Assembly (NCBI RefSeq): GCF_000204055.1 | Contig: NW_006768805.1 | Span: 77,307-141,306 of the forward strand | From: Melampsora larici-populina 98AG31 | Lineage: Eukaryota; Basidiomycota; Pucciniomycetes; Pucciniales; Melampsoraceae | Direction of reading: 5' to 3' | Length of the DNA: 64,000 nucleotides | Shown: positions 1-11,779 of the stretch, piece after piece | How the letters are laid out: every line of letters starts with the position of its first letter | Position numbering within the stretch: position 1 is the first letter of the stretch | Notes under the pieces: model-generated | The model's database searches: none | Told to the model about the DNA's origin: nothing | The model's input: the letters and a program-made list of their open reading frames with translations, nothing else | Translations under genes and position numbers: made by a program

Positions 1-1584
1 ATAAATCAGCTAAATTGTCTCAATCAACCTCTTCAACCAAGACCACCACTCCCAAAGAAACTAAACCGCAGATGGCTTGGGGGAAAGATACGAATTCAGA
101 GGGCAAGACACCTATAGAATTGATAGTCGAGTGGTTAGGTTTTACTTGGGGTGATCAAGAGGCCCCAAGTGATGCTGTTTGGATGTGCATGGAGAAGTAT
201 GATCATACCTCAACCAACTTTTCCCGATATCGAGCTGGTGTACCAAAGAAGCGAGAATGTGCTGATAGATGCGCTATCTACCTGCGCACCAAGGGATTCC
301 CTACTGTAGATGGGCCCGGTGTGAAACAGCAGGTGCGTTGTCTCATTTTCACGAATACTGACCTCAATTTGTATTTCTGATTGTACTTTTTCTTGGTTTT
401 ATAATTCTAGATCACCACATTGGAACAGAAATTTCATAAGGCCGAGACTTGGCGAGATGGCACGGGCGGTGGTATTTTCAAGGACCAAGCTGAGGAAGAG
501 ATCGAAGCTCGACGAAGTGTTGCACAGGACGGCGAGTGGGATTCAGACATGGAAGATGAGATTAGGGCATTGGCTGCGAAAAGAACCAAGGGTATGCAAA
601 TCTCGATTTGTCTCGTTGAACCCCAATTACGATTCTGACCCATTGCAATCTCCTTGATCAGATGCGATACTTTCACACTGCGCTTACTATGATGCCCTTC
701 AACCACTCATGGGTCAACGCCCTAATAATCTCCCCTTAGCCTCGGCCGAAACCCCATCTCCTTCGAGTTCAATCCCACCAGCTGCTTCGACTTCAATGGC
801 ACCAACTCCTTCAAACACCATCCACCCTAACCCTTTGACCTCGATCGACTTGACTAGTGGCCAAATTGACGAAACTCAATCTACTCAGATCAGTGGCTGG
901 GATTCTACCCAATCAGTTAATCCCCATCTCGAATCGATTGAAGACTTTGATCTACCTGACCCAAACGATCTGACCGATGATCAACCCAGCTCCAACGATA
1001 TGATTGCACCCAATATACAATCTCAGCCTTTACAGCGAGCCTCCAGCTCTCAATCTCAAACTCCAGCAAGAAACAAAGTTTCTTCCGAAGCCAGTCAAAC
1101 GCCAAAAAACAGCTCGAGGCGATCTTCCGGCAGCGCTGCTGTACTCAAGTCGATGAAGTCCTCATTACCTAGTCAAACTGATTTTCAAGAGATGAATATG
1201 AATGCTAAAGAAACAAACAACACCAATCGATTGATGCTTCAACAAACGGCAGACACTCACAACACTGTCATCGGGTTGTTAGGGGCCAAATTTGGCCTAC
1301 CGTCATCTTCTTCCAAACACTCTTTGGAAGAAGAGGATGCAAATGTATTAGCAAATAAGAAAGCCAAGAGGGCAAAACAAGACGAGCTGGATCTTATCCG
1401 TTTGGAACGCGAATTGGCAGCTGAGCGTAGGGCTTTTGAAAATGAAAAGAGTGGATCTGGATCAAAAATGTCACCGTTGGAGTTAACCCGCGAAAAGGTG
1501 GATATGGTAGCTAAATTAACGCTCTCGCATGTTCCTCTTGAAAAGGCCCAGCAGATGGTTGAGGAAATGCTCAAGGACTTGTAA
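1..1584 (+). CDS. Harbinger partner protein with N-terminal SANT/HTH-like domain (5' partial)
   Basis: Three exons joined in phase: 1(or 15)-332, 411-591 and 662-1584. The reading frame is open to the window start, so the true ATG may lie upstream; the first internal ATG is at 72. The N-terminal ~130 residues match the pattern I know from fungal and oomycete Harbinger-linked proteins: a conserved Trp (VEWLGF), a G-x-x-K-(R/K) turn (AGVPKKRECADR), then a helix (TTLEQKFHKAETWRDGTGGG). The middle is a long Ser/Thr/Gln/Pro-rich linker. The C-terminal ~100 residues form a charged helix (ELDLIRLERELAAERRAFEN) and a hydrophobic tail. Such partners normally bind DNA and help the transposase enter the nucleus; that role is inferred here. 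It converges on the transposase gene at 2055-3707. Confidence 0.6.
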
Positions 1585-1638
1585 TGAGGAAGATCAAAAG
1601 ATCTCAAGTCGATTAAGAAGCTCAACTTTGTTTGTTTG

Positions 1639-1788
1639 TTCTCTGACTCAAAAAATTCAACTTTTTTTAATTCTATCTTCCTATCGAAAAAAAATTCAAT
1701 CAGAAAAAAAAATTCTCTGACTCAAAAAATTCAACTTTTTTTAATTCTATCTTCCTATCGAAAAAAAATCCAATCAGAAAAAAAAATC
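1639..1788. repeat. Two tandem copies of a 74-bp AT-rich unit
   Basis: A unit starting CTCTGACTCAAAAAATTCAA occurs at 1641 and again at 1715, a period of 74 bp, and the two copies are nearly identical through about 1788. It lies between the convergent stop codons of the two Harbinger genes. The high identity points to a recent duplication. Confidence 0.85.
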
Positions 1789-2054
1789 TTTTTAAAATCT
1801 GGTCGTGTATGTTATATTTCTTATAGATATATAAAAAACCTTTGTATCGTTTCTCAAACCAAAATGCTAATCCTTTTTTGGAAAAAAGGCTGAGTCTTAC
1901 AATGAAATACAATCTCTTTATTAATGGCACATTTTGCCTTTTTCCAAACCGATCGTTCTTGATTGGTTTGGAAAAAGGTCTTGTGGAATGACGAGTTAAC
2001 AAAAAACCAAAATAACTTTTCATCATATCGACTTCTTTGCTAAATACAAGATAA

Positions 2055-3707
2055 CTAGCTGTTACGGAAAACCCTAAACTCTTGTAACAGAGTGTTGCGT
2101 CTACCATATGCAGCACCCACATCGTCCACTGCCCCATCCAACAGTCCAGCCTCGTCTGCATCAAACGGGTCTTGAGGATGATCTGGAGTCTCAGGATTCC
2201 AAGTGTCGCGGTATTTAAGTGTAAAGTTGTGTAGCATACAGCACACTCGTAGCCAGATGACCGCACGATCAGCTGAAGGAATATCTTTGATCATAATCCG
2301 TAAGTCTTGTAATGACTGAAATCGAAGTTTTAATTGACCATTGCCGTGCTCGCTGACAACTCTTTGTTCACTGAGAGCCTTGTTGAAGTCTTTTTTCACT
2401 GGATCTAGAATTTGCAAACGTGGGCTTTTGAAAGTAGGAATGAGATTCTTCGAGCACGAGTAACCTGAGTCGGCCAAAATATACTCCTTCTCGCCAAAAA
2501 AAAGTTGTGGTTCTTGTGCAAGCTATACATGAATGTCAGGTTCCATCTCAATGAGCCTGATAGATGTGAGTGACTTACCCGTGTTGATGAGTACACACGT
2601 TGATCGTGTGCACTTCCACACCACCCGTGTTTTTGATATATAATCCGGCCTTGGTGATCACATACTAAGAGGGAATTGAGAGCATAGATATGCTTACGGG
2701 TCCAAAAATCTTCCGGGTGGATGCTTGGTGCAAATGCCAGTGGTATGAGAGTCCCGTCTATGAAGCCAACACAGTCCTTGAAGAATGAATTTCTTGACAT
2801 ATGATTCTTGATTCCATTTCTCTCTTCTTGATTTGGCCAGTAGAGAAATTCGTCTTCATATTTCAAAATTGCCTCAAAGCAACGATGCGTGAAATTGTGA
2901 GCTGAGCCCTCTGAAAAGTTTAAAGGTAAGTTGTGTATCATACTCAAAGGGTAAGTCGATGTGTTACTTACCACTCAGACCAAACATTTGACCTATCATA
3001 AGAGCGCTACCGCCGTTCCCGCTCGATCCAAGGTGGTATAAAGTAATGAGTAATTGCCATGCAACAGGTGATTGAGGTTGAGACGAGTTGTTCTGGAACA
3101 CAAGATCATCTTTGATGAGATCCAACAAACGATAGAAGTTGTCTTTTGACATTCGGGCCTGTTAGAATCAATTCCGCAAGATCAGTTAAAGAGAACCACC
3201 TCGATATAAAACTGTAGAACAATTGGGAAGGCTGACAAATCGGCGAAAGGTTCTATCGTTGCCATTGAAAACTGCGCTGAACTTGAGTTCTTGGAACAAC
3301 ATAAGTCTATTGTGGGTTCGTGGTTCAACGTATCGGAGGTAAGTGAGGTCTTCCAAAGCTTGAGCAAGATCTATTGAAAGCTTGAAAGCCTGTTGATGAA
3401 TGGCCTGCTGAGACATGGTAAGTTCTTGAATCCGACCGCTGGAGGTGATGAAATTCTCGAAGGCATGAAGAAGCGATAGCAGGGAGACTAATGTGATTTC
3501 TTCATCTTCAGAGTCGTCGTCGTTCAATAAAATGGTAGCCACAGTGGTCGTCATTTCCATATGAAGGCAGGTGTATAAGGTGATGTAAGATGGGGGTTGG
3601 GCGGTGGCGAAGAGCATACCCAACGTATCGGCTGAGAGTCGAATGAGCTCTGTGGTGAGTTCGTCCTTGTGCCCAGCGCGAGGCATGATGTTGTATGTAG
3701 CCAACAA
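2055..3707 (-). CDS. PIF/Harbinger DDE transposase (apparently intact)
   Basis: Four exons on the - strand: 3707-3237, 3158-2972, 2910-2579 and 2522-2055. Every junction is GT-AG and keeps frame, giving 485 residues. Family landmarks in order are RTFRRF/ARMSKDNFYRLLDLI (N-terminal helix before the catalytic core), FIDGTLIPL (first Asp), HDQRVYSSTR (second Asp), the YILADSGY turn, and SEHGNGQLKLRFQSL, whose Glu is the third catalytic residue. The end is acidic (DPFDADEAGLLDGAVDD). The enzyme would excise and reinsert DNA flanked by matching termini at TTA/TAA sites. No stop or frameshift was found, so the gene could be functional. The 5' exon boundary was chosen so that the conserved RMSKDNFYRLL block continues in frame. 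Confidence 0.8.
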
Positions 3708-3733
3708 CGGAAAGACTATGCCAGCAGCCAGTT

Positions 3734-3852
3734 GGGGTCCTCAAAGCTACAGGTACATATGTCAAAACATAGATTTTTTTCCCCGCAAAAAAAAAATCTA
3801 TATTTCTATGTTGCGCTACATATGTAGCGCCACATAGATGCTTTGAGTACCC
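3734..3852. repeat. Terminal hairpin of Harbinger element A with 18-bp perfect palindrome
   Basis: Outer arms GTCCTCAAAGC and GCTTTGAGTAC pair imperfectly. Inside them AACATAGATTTTTTT pairs with AAAAAAATCTAT. GCGCTACATATGTAGCGC at 3813-3830 is a perfect 18-bp palindrome lying about 22 bp from the presumed element end. Such structures can serve as transposase or partner binding sites; that use is inferred. Confidence 0.65.
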
Positions 3853-5074
3853 TTAATGATATGTACATAAATCAATTGCAAAACTGGTTTTGGGCCGTGG
3901 CAGAAATGGATATGCCCTGCCTTGTACTCAGTCACTTTTTTTAAAAAAAAAAAGATTATACAGCTGTTTCAACAAAGATTGATTTTTTTTTGAAAATCTC
4001 GCCAATGTGCAAAACCCGGGTTTTGTCCTGTTTTGTCCCTCACCCGATTTTGTCTCTCGGCTAATTGGAAGAATACAGAAAAGAATAAACCTGTAAATCA
4101 AGTTTTGTCTCTGGTTTTACCCGCTGCGGAGACAACTTTCTCCAAAAAAAGTTGTCAACCTTTCTTGAAACGGCTGTAAATTCTCAACTTCAAATGACAA
4201 CGACACTCTTTGCTCCGACTAGATGGCCGAATTCTCCAAGGTGGACTGGTCATTTCCACTTTAACTTGTTTAGCTAGTGTTTAATGCATAAAGCCCAATG
4301 CACTTAAAAAAAAACAACCCCCCGGTTGGTCAACAAACTTAACTATGTAAGTCCCAACGCTGGACCTCCACCAACTCCAGCGAACAGAAACTTAAAGTGA
4401 CCTGGCGGTGCAGGTCTCACGGTTTTACAATTCTGAGGCCTGCGTGTCCAAAAGGGGTACGCAGCAGATTGGGTATGATGCAACTAGTTTTGCTAAGTTT
4501 GAAGGCTTTGAGTGATCTGGAAAGGTGATCTGATGTGATTTGCTGTGAAGTGATGAAGAATTGATTGGGGCAAATACGTTCTATAGACTCTGGACTGCCT
4601 GCAAATCAGTCTCGAGTCTCAAATGAAGACCTTGATCCACATTTTTTTTACAATACGTAAACCCTCATAAACCCCAATCGATTCTCAGGAAGATCCATGA
4701 CAACTTTGGGTTCCACCTCGGCGTTTAAAATTATGTAAATTTGATAAGATTTATGTTCAAAGAGAGTTGATCCTGATTTGAATTGGAGTCTCTTTATTTG
4801 ATTATCGATTCTATCAGATAACTTCTTATAAATCTTGTCTCTCTTTCCCCTGTCTCTTCAATCCCTCAAGACCATTCAAACTGCTTCACAACTTTGAAAT
4901 CATCCTCTAAAAACCGTTCATCTACTTGACTCTCCATACTTGATCTTGTAGAGGAGAAATTCTTTAATGTTAGCCTACTTCACTTTTTCTTGACAACTGA
5001 TCATCAATCTTGTATGCTGATCCGAACTATTCGTAGACTTTAACTCACATCGAAAAAAAACAATTTCTCAGATC
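3853..5074. other. Intergenic stretch between Harbinger element A and the 5075 gene
   Basis: No convincing gene is visible. There are several poly-T/A runs. From about 4800 to 5074 the sequence is pyrimidine-rich on the + strand (TATAAATC near 4829, then CTCT/CCTC stretches), as expected for a promoter and 5' leader of the gene starting at 5075. Confidence 0.4.
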
Positions 5075-5848
5075 ATGTCAAACCGATTTGATAACTGCGA
5101 AGAATTTGAAGCGGTCAACGGAATCGATTTAATTGGAAAGAAGGATGAAGATCATCATATCTTATACTACTTACCAACATCTCGATCTGATCCCCGTTTA
5201 TCACCCTCGACCTATAGTTCATCATCATCACCATCATCTTTCAGTACCCATTCTCCAACTCTCCAACTCATTTCATCTTTCTCTACAACAGCTACACCCA
5301 CCTCAGCTCACACACCTAAAAGAATGGTACATTTCTTAGAAGATCCATCACCAATTGATGATGATGCATTAGATATCACAATCTTAGGAATCTTATCATC
5401 AGAAGATCGTTATGGGATCTTATCACCATTATCACGTTTATTAGAAAAACCTTTGAGATTCTCTACCATCAAAAGATCAAATTATCATCATCAATCGAAT
5501 CATCATACATCAAACAAATCATTTGAAATCGAATTAAATAGAAGATTAAGACAACTTAGTAATTCAAGCTTTCGTCATAAACGTTGGTCTTCTAATCCTG
5601 ATTTAAGATTTGAAGAATCTTTATTAGAATTAATTTCAGATAGATTAGAATTAAGAGATTCTGATTCGAATTCAAAAGGGAGTTCTTCACCTACTCATAA
5701 AGATTCGGTAAACTCACAAGTTCAATTCAAATATCAAGATAATAAAGATGAAGATGAAGTTCAAAACTCTTGGTTCATTCAAGCTGGTGCTTGGGTTTTT
5801 GATACTCTTAGTTTTGTACCTTGGTATTCTATCTCTTCTCTTTCATAA
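5075..5848 (+). CDS. Unknown 257-aa protein, Ser-rich N-terminus, single exon
   Basis: Intronless open frame starting at an ATG preceded by a pyrimidine-rich leader. I do not recognise a family. Residues 45-75 are Ser/Pro/Thr-rich low complexity, followed by KRMVHFLEDPSPIDDDALDI, which resembles a regulatory docking segment. The middle is His/Asn-rich (HHQSNHH) and the last 60 residues are acidic, then hydrophobic and aromatic (WFIQAGAWVFDTLSFVPWY). The C-terminal WVFDTLSFVPWYS segment could contact a membrane or a partner, but it is too short and too polar for a clear transmembrane helix. Codon use (TTA, AGA, ATC) resembles the neighbouring host genes, so I treat it as a real gene and not a chance frame. 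A lineage-specific protein is likely. Confidence 0.6.
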   Translation: MSNRFDNCEEFEAVNGIDLIGKKDEDHHILYYLPTSRSDPRLSPSTYSSSSSPSSFSTHSPTLQLISSFSTTATPTSAHTPKRMVHFLEDPSPIDDDALDITILGILSSEDRYGILSPLSRLLEKPLRFSTIKRSNYHHQSNHHTSNKSFEIELNRRLRQLSNSSFRHKRWSSNPDLRFEESLLELISDRLELRDSDSNSKGSSSPTHKDSVNSQVQFKYQDNKDEDEVQNSWFIQAGAWVFDTLSFVPWYSISSLS

Positions 5849-7427
5849 ATCAAAAATCAAAATCAAACCTTGCTCATATACATAACATTAAAATCAGATT
5901 TGTTTACTTAAACTTATCAAGTTCTTCACTTCTTAAAACTGCTATCTTCTTCATGATGTTTTCTTTTCCTCGAATTTCTGTTTTTGAATCTTAATCTTGT
6001 AAGACTTCTGCGATATATTCTTTACTCTCTCTATCTCTGTTCTTGATGTGATTGTTTTTCTTAGTTTGATGTTTCACTTGCAATCGTTTAATGTATATAT
6101 ATATAATATAATATAAAATCATAGTAATTTTTTAGAGATGAACTCTTCAAAGTATTATTCATAGTCTACTCTTATTAGTTATTTCAAATCTTTCTTGAGT
6201 TCTTGTTGTCTTTATCGTGCTATATTTACTTTATTCAATCATTATGCTGCACAAACAGATTACATCAGTCTTGAGACCATAAGCATATGTCAATGCACGC
6301 CGTTATTTTACCTGAGTGATCTCGTACAATTCAACATGGAGGCGAGGATCATTTCAATATAGCTTTACACGATAATACCCGCTGGGCCCTGGGCGAGTAA
6401 TGTCATGGTTCACTCGACACAATCAGGTAATCCCATTACATTAAGGAAACCAGCACAAGGATGACTATTTAGCAGAAAGCCTGGATTTTCCTATTAGCGT
6501 CTTTGTTTGATCGGGCGCTCTTTGAAGTACGTAGAGAGCGTTTTGTGATAGATTTTGGGTACAGCCTGAATCACTCGTTCAATGCCCTTCATGCAGTAAA
6601 AGTACAAACAAGAGCATCAAACTCACAAGACAAGTGGAGATCAAGTCTTTGATGCTAACAAAATCTTTATCAATCAAATTAAGACTGACTAGTATGGTTT
6701 AGTTGGTAAATGGGCCAAGATGGTGTATCGAACTTTGCAAATTAAAAGTGATTGTCAGTATAATAAATCAAAATCTGGATACAAGTTCAAGAGACTGGCT
6801 TGAGTACTTACCTACTTGTCCATCATCTAATACTTCAGAGACCCAAGATTTGTGAGGCATTGACTGGGGCAGGGGATGAATAAAAGCTGAGAGTGGGTTG
6901 CATCATGGGTGTAGGTTGTGGGGTGACCATTGCAAGGCACAAGAGCCGCTCATTGATGAACTTGGGATCTGGAGCGTGGAATTGGGTCTTTCATGGCTGT
7001 GAAGTGAGTTGGGCAAAAACAATTCTTGGTGAGTAACATGTTGCAAATGGTGAAGTCTTGCATTCATGTATGGTATATAAGTATCATCTTCCAAAGGGAA
7101 GTAGACTGCCATGGCCCAACAGTGACCTTGCCACTGCCGGATCCCCGTGGATGATTGCCCAACGTTCATCCCTATGCGCAAGACTCTGTGGTCTCCACGT
7201 GGTCTCTGCGCTGAAATATCACTCTAGAGCCTAAATCAGTGTTTGGCAGATTGTCTTGTTGGCGGATCTTGTCTGCTTGCTTGGAGATTGGTGCCTGTTA
7301 GTCCAGTTGCAAAGCATCAAGGGTGAATCATCTTCATGACGCAAGCAAGTCCATCAGCCATCCTGTTGCAAGCGGTAAGGAAGGGAGGATAGGAGATCAA
7401 TTATACTGGGCAAAAACTCTTCTCTAT
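5849..7427. other. Intergenic, no supported gene
   Basis: The first ~250 bp are an AT-rich 3' region (TATATATATATAATATAATATAA near 6091). The rest shows only short frames without conserved motifs. Confidence 0.4.
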
Positions 7428-7728
7428 CACCGTGTCCGTATCCGTGTAGCACGTCCACGTGCACACACCAAAGACTTTCAATACATACTTGAAAGACACA
7501 TTAAAGAGGTCTCCACAATAGGCATGTCTTCCCTTTGTCAACTGGGACGTCGGCACTCAGTTGACCCCAACTGCTGACAAAGGATCCCACAAATTCTTTT
7601 GTCAAATTGTCATTCACAAAGGGTGCTCGGCACCGATCTCAGACTAAAGCCTACCAAACAGCTTTCTGTTTTTTTTCAAAACTCTCCGTGTGTGCACGTC
7701 GACGTGCTACAAGGATACCGACATGGTG
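7428..7728. mobile_element. 301-bp MITE-like element with 41-bp terminal inverted repeats
   Basis: The left arm begins CACCGTGTCCGTATCCGTG and runs to about 7468. The right arm (7688-7728) is its reverse complement with 4 mismatches in 41 bp. The arms carry a G/C-rich core (GTAGCACGTC-ACGTGCACAC). The element is flanked by the same 3 bp, TAT, at 7425-7427 and 7729-7731, which fits a target-site duplication. There is no coding capacity inside. The superfamily is uncertain; a 3-bp duplication would allow Harbinger or CACTA, but the CACC terminus does not match either closely. Confidence 0.75.
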
Positions 7729-8164
7729 TATCATGATCACCTCACAGTTTGGCCCAACAAGTGACAACTTTACCTGCATTTGGTGTGTCAATGGCATGCT
7801 GCTCAGTTTGTGATGACAGAAAGTTGGGAGAAGGATTCATCACAAAGTAGCCGGTAGGACTTTGGGTTCTGAGGTATTTTTGTTGAACATGTGATCAATA
7901 AATAATGGCAAGAAGTCATGGATCTGCACCATGTGCATGCAAGAAAGCTACAAATTGTAATCGTGAAGTGTCACAGTAAAGTTGATTGATTCACTGTATT
8001 TACAAACATGTAGTGAGAGTGTGACATGTAAGTGTAATTTGTTCAGACCACAAGTGAAGCAAATTAAATTGGAATTTGATGGGCTGAATGAAACTTTTGC
8101 TGAGCCTAGATTGCATTAACCATTGAGGATCGAACAAGCAAGAGAATATCATTTGCAAATTGAG
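7729..8164. other. Intergenic upstream of the NOL11/Utp8-like gene
   Basis: AT-rich, with no supported gene. It presumably holds the promoter of the gene starting at 8165. Confidence 0.35.
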
Positions 8165-11100
8165 ATGATGAATGAAATCTTACCACCTTTTACCATCTCA
8201 TCTCATCCTAATCTCATTCAATCTTCATCTTCTCAAAATCAACATCAATCATTCAAATCTGATACTATTTCTACTAAACCAGTGATTCGATTCACACGTT
8301 CAACCAAAAAGAAACTCAAGTCAAACTCTTCTAATGAATCAGCTCAAGTCATCACTACTGTTCCTGGTGAAGGATGGTCTATACATAATGTGTTTCAAAC
8401 TTTTGATCTCTCTTTTCATTTACAAACCGTATACTAATTCAAAAATTCCTATTCATAGGTCTCAAATCAAGCTATCCTGTCATCTCAAAAGCTTTCACCA
8501 AATCTTGTTCTATCAACACCTTGCGTGGCAGTCTCTTTACCAAAAGCTGAGGGATCAAACGAGCCAGCTGAATCTTCCTCAGTCAATCTGCAAATCAAAT
8601 CGCGGGTTCGATATGTTTACGCTGCCGTTGCTTCAAGTCCTGCTCATCCATCCGGCCCTGTCAATGAAGGACGTACAGTTTGGGTGTGGATTGAAACTGA
8701 AGTTCGAGGCGGATATGGTGAAAGGATCACATCAAATGCTGAAAAGCAAGAGACAGATAGTCCAGCCAATATGATCAAAGAATTTGATTCAAGAGTCAAG
8801 ATGATACATGTACTACCTCAAACTCATAATGCTCAGATTCAGAAACAGTCGGACTCGAAATCTACTGTCGCCGTTCGTGTGATGGTACTATTGGAGTCGG
8901 GCGATCTAGTTTTATGTGATCAAGATCTTTCAATTATCACGACTTGCCGAGCGTCTTCGTCTACAAAGGGCTCAACAAATCAACAATCATCACACGACTT
9001 ACTCCGTATGCAAGCAGTGGTGGATTCCATCGAACAAGACGACTCGTCCACGACCCTCAAATCCATTCTAGGTCACAATACCAAACGTCCAGAATCTCTT
9101 GTACTGTATATCACTCGAGCTAAAGCTGTCATGCGTCAGGCGGCTGCCGAAGAACCCTCTCTGAACAGCCCAGCCACCAAAGGTCGTAGCAAGAAACGGA
9201 AATCTGGTCCAATCGCCAAGTCGGCACTGACACAAGTGATTCCTCAAGTATCACATTACTCCAGTCTAGATATCGATATGTATGAGATCGCACTGGATAA
9301 CGTTCACGCAATTGGTCATCTAATATCTAAGCAAGATTTGTTTGATGTTGCTATCGGAGCTCATGGGTGGGTCACCATCTTAGGCAAGTCTTTGCTTTAA
9401 CCTCTGTTCGTGTTTTGATCTGCTGGCTAATACTTGTCACTATTTTATCAGGTTACGATCAAATCTTAAGAAGCTCTCAATTGACAACTGACTCGCCAAA
9501 CGATAAGCTCATCTCGGTCAAAACTCTTTCGCTCGATTCCCAGGTCAAATTTCCTCCTTTGGATCTTTCTCCATGTTTTGCTGGACTAGGGCCAGTCTCA
9601 AAAATCACACCACTTCCGACTCTGCAACCTCGGTATGCCGCCACACCGATGGTGATCCTGTTCATGTCCCACTCCGCAACCACCGAAGACCTAGTCCAAT
9701 CTTGCCACTGCTTAATGATCGATCATTATCATCGGGCGGTTCTTTGTTCTCATCTATCACCTTGGCCTGGCTCTCAAACTCAAGAGTCATTTTCAACATC
9801 ACCAAATGACACAAGTTACCCTCTCACAATATCATCAGAATTGGCGTCTATTCATAATCCTTCATATGTATATCTGGCTCAGTCTGGGAACGGTCGAAGA
9901 TTGGTACAAGCCTTTCAACTTCCAAAATCATTTGCATCAGGACCTACTTGGGTAGATGTCCTTAACCCAGCGGTGGTCAAAGCTACCACCACTTGGATTA
10001 AATCACAACATTCATCTGGCGTTACCGCCATTTCATCAACAGTCTTACCTGATAAAAAAAGTATTCCAGATCTCTTGACGGCATCAGTCACAACTGTTGA
10101 ATCTGACCTTCCGCCTGGTGATCTTCGTGATTTACAAATTACTGAATTATCAAACTTGGTTCAGCGACTAAACGAAGCATGGAACAAAACTCCTAATTCT
10201 AATGGAACATGGGATAAATCTACAGCTAGTGCTGCTGAAGCTGCTTGGCTAGAATGGGTGAAACACAAATCGAAGTGGGCCGCACAGGCAGCTATCGAGA
10301 CTGCAAGTCATGATGATAAGCCCAAATCTTTGTCCAACGGAGTGGAACCGGTGGTGACATCTGGGCCCACGCAACTACAAGGAGAAACGTCTGAAGGTGG
10401 GAAATCTGCGAAGAGATCCTCACGTATTACAAAACCAATCCAAGTTTGTTAAATCGTCTTGAATCTCTGGTTGCTTTTCTTCATAACACTAATTTAGCTT
10501 TTTTGCTTTGGTATAAATTCAGTTCACATTACCAAAACCGTTTGTAGAAATCCTTATTAGAATGTGTTTGAATCGATTTATAATTCTTCCCAAAGAATCT
10601 TCTAAAGAAAATGATGGGATCGCTGAGATTACGAATTGGAAAAAAGAAATTTATCCTTCTAAGATTTTAACTAGTCTCTTAAGTATGTCACTTGTTGAAG
10701 ATGATATGATTCCAGGAGGGTTTTTTTCAACTTTGAGAAGAACAAACGATTGGGTAAGCTCAAATGAATTGAATTCGATTTGATAAGAATTGGAAGATTC
10801 GGAAACTGACTTTTAATGAAACTTATTCTTCTTTTTTTGGGTTCAGTTTAATATTGGTTTATCGATTTCTAAATTACTTGATTTACATGAAGAACATTTA
10901 ATTGGATCGATTCAAGAAGTTATTCAATTTGAATCTAAACTTCTTCAAACCAATGAACTTAATGGAACTGATAAAGTCTTCAACCACAGTCATTTAAAAC
11001 CTTTATTAGCTAATATTATCTCACAGCCACTTTCTTCTCCTGCATTACGAAAGGCGTTGAGAGAAAAGTTATCGACTGAAGAAGTTGCTATTGTTTTGGA

Positions 11101-11779
11101 TGTTTTGAATGAATGGATTGTTTGGTGGGCTCCTAATGAATTGGAAAATCAACGAGTTGAAGATGAGGTTACGGGTAATCAGGTCGCTATGAATAATGCG
11201 AAGAATATAGATCCGGACAAAATGCAACCATCATCACCTAGTAAGAAATTGACAAAGGGGAGACCTAAGATTAAAAAAGTGGATGGAGTGATTATTCCAG
11301 CTTTAGATTATGTTAGTTCACAAGTTCTTTGTTTATCTCTGATACATCTCCATCAGACATTTCTTCCCTTAACTGATGAACGTGTTCTTGTGAATGTGCT
11401 TTTTTAGATCATCAATTTCGTGACATGTTGTTTAGATTCACATTTTGTTGGATTAATTCAATTTTCTAAATCGATTGAAACCTTAAGATCGATTCAAAGT
11501 TATATTTCCAATGAATTAGAAACCATTAAAAGTTTACAAAATTTAAATTTAACCATCAATCAAGTCAATCAAATGTTTAAAACCCAAGAAGCTTTAAAGA
11601 TTAAGAAAAGAAGAGAAATCAGACAAGAGAAGAAGAATGCTAAAACGAAAGCAAAAGGAAAAGGAAAAGGAAAAGGAAAAGTGGAAAAGACTAAAGAAGA
11701 AAAGAAGAGTAGAAGAGAAGAATTATGGGAAGCTAATTTAGCTGTTGGTGAATATTCAGTTGAATCATTTGTTTTTTAA
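8165..11779 (+). CDS. Probable nucleolar NOL11/Utp8-like protein (small-subunit processome)
   Basis: Six exons in continuous phase: 8165-8389, 8459-9383, 9452-10443, 10523-10753, 10847-11323 and 11408-11779, giving 1073 residues. The start is the first of two adjacent ATGs (8165, 8168). The N-terminal two thirds have repeated beta-rich segments typical of a propeller (VRYVYAAVASS, VWVWIETEVRGG, AHGWVTILGYDQIL). A basic linker (RSKKRKSG) follows. The C-terminus has the block VTCCLDSHFVGLIQFSK, which resembles the last domain of NOL11/Utp8 proteins, then a Lys/Gly run (KGKGKGKGKVEK), a plausible nucleolar signal. Members of that family act in t-UTP/SSU processome assembly on pre-rRNA. The second intron uses a GC donor (GGCAAGT at 9384). 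The family call rests on the C-terminal block and overall layout; the gene model is firmer than the function. Confidence 0.5.

Larger units (their letters stand above)
1..3852. mobile_element. PIF/Harbinger element A, right-hand part (left end outside the window)
   Basis: Two convergent genes typical of Harbinger elements lie side by side: a SANT-like partner gene on the + strand (1-1584) and a DDE transposase on the - strand (2055-3707). The right end appears to be at 3852. The terminal bases read inward from the right are GGGTACTCAAAGC, followed outside by TTA (3853-3855), the usual 3-bp Harbinger target site. A second, partly matching inward copy (GGGGTCCTCAAAGC) begins near 3734, so the right end folds into a long hairpin. 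The left terminus is not in the window. The end at 3852 is therefore inferred from the TTA and the hairpin, not from a matched pair of termini. Confidence 0.6.

Noticed and set aside
6903..7181. - strand frame with ELF...HSHER resembling the end of a Harbinger transposase
   Set aside because: The resemblance covers only a dozen residues, no DDE blocks are nearby on either strand, and no splice joins extend it.
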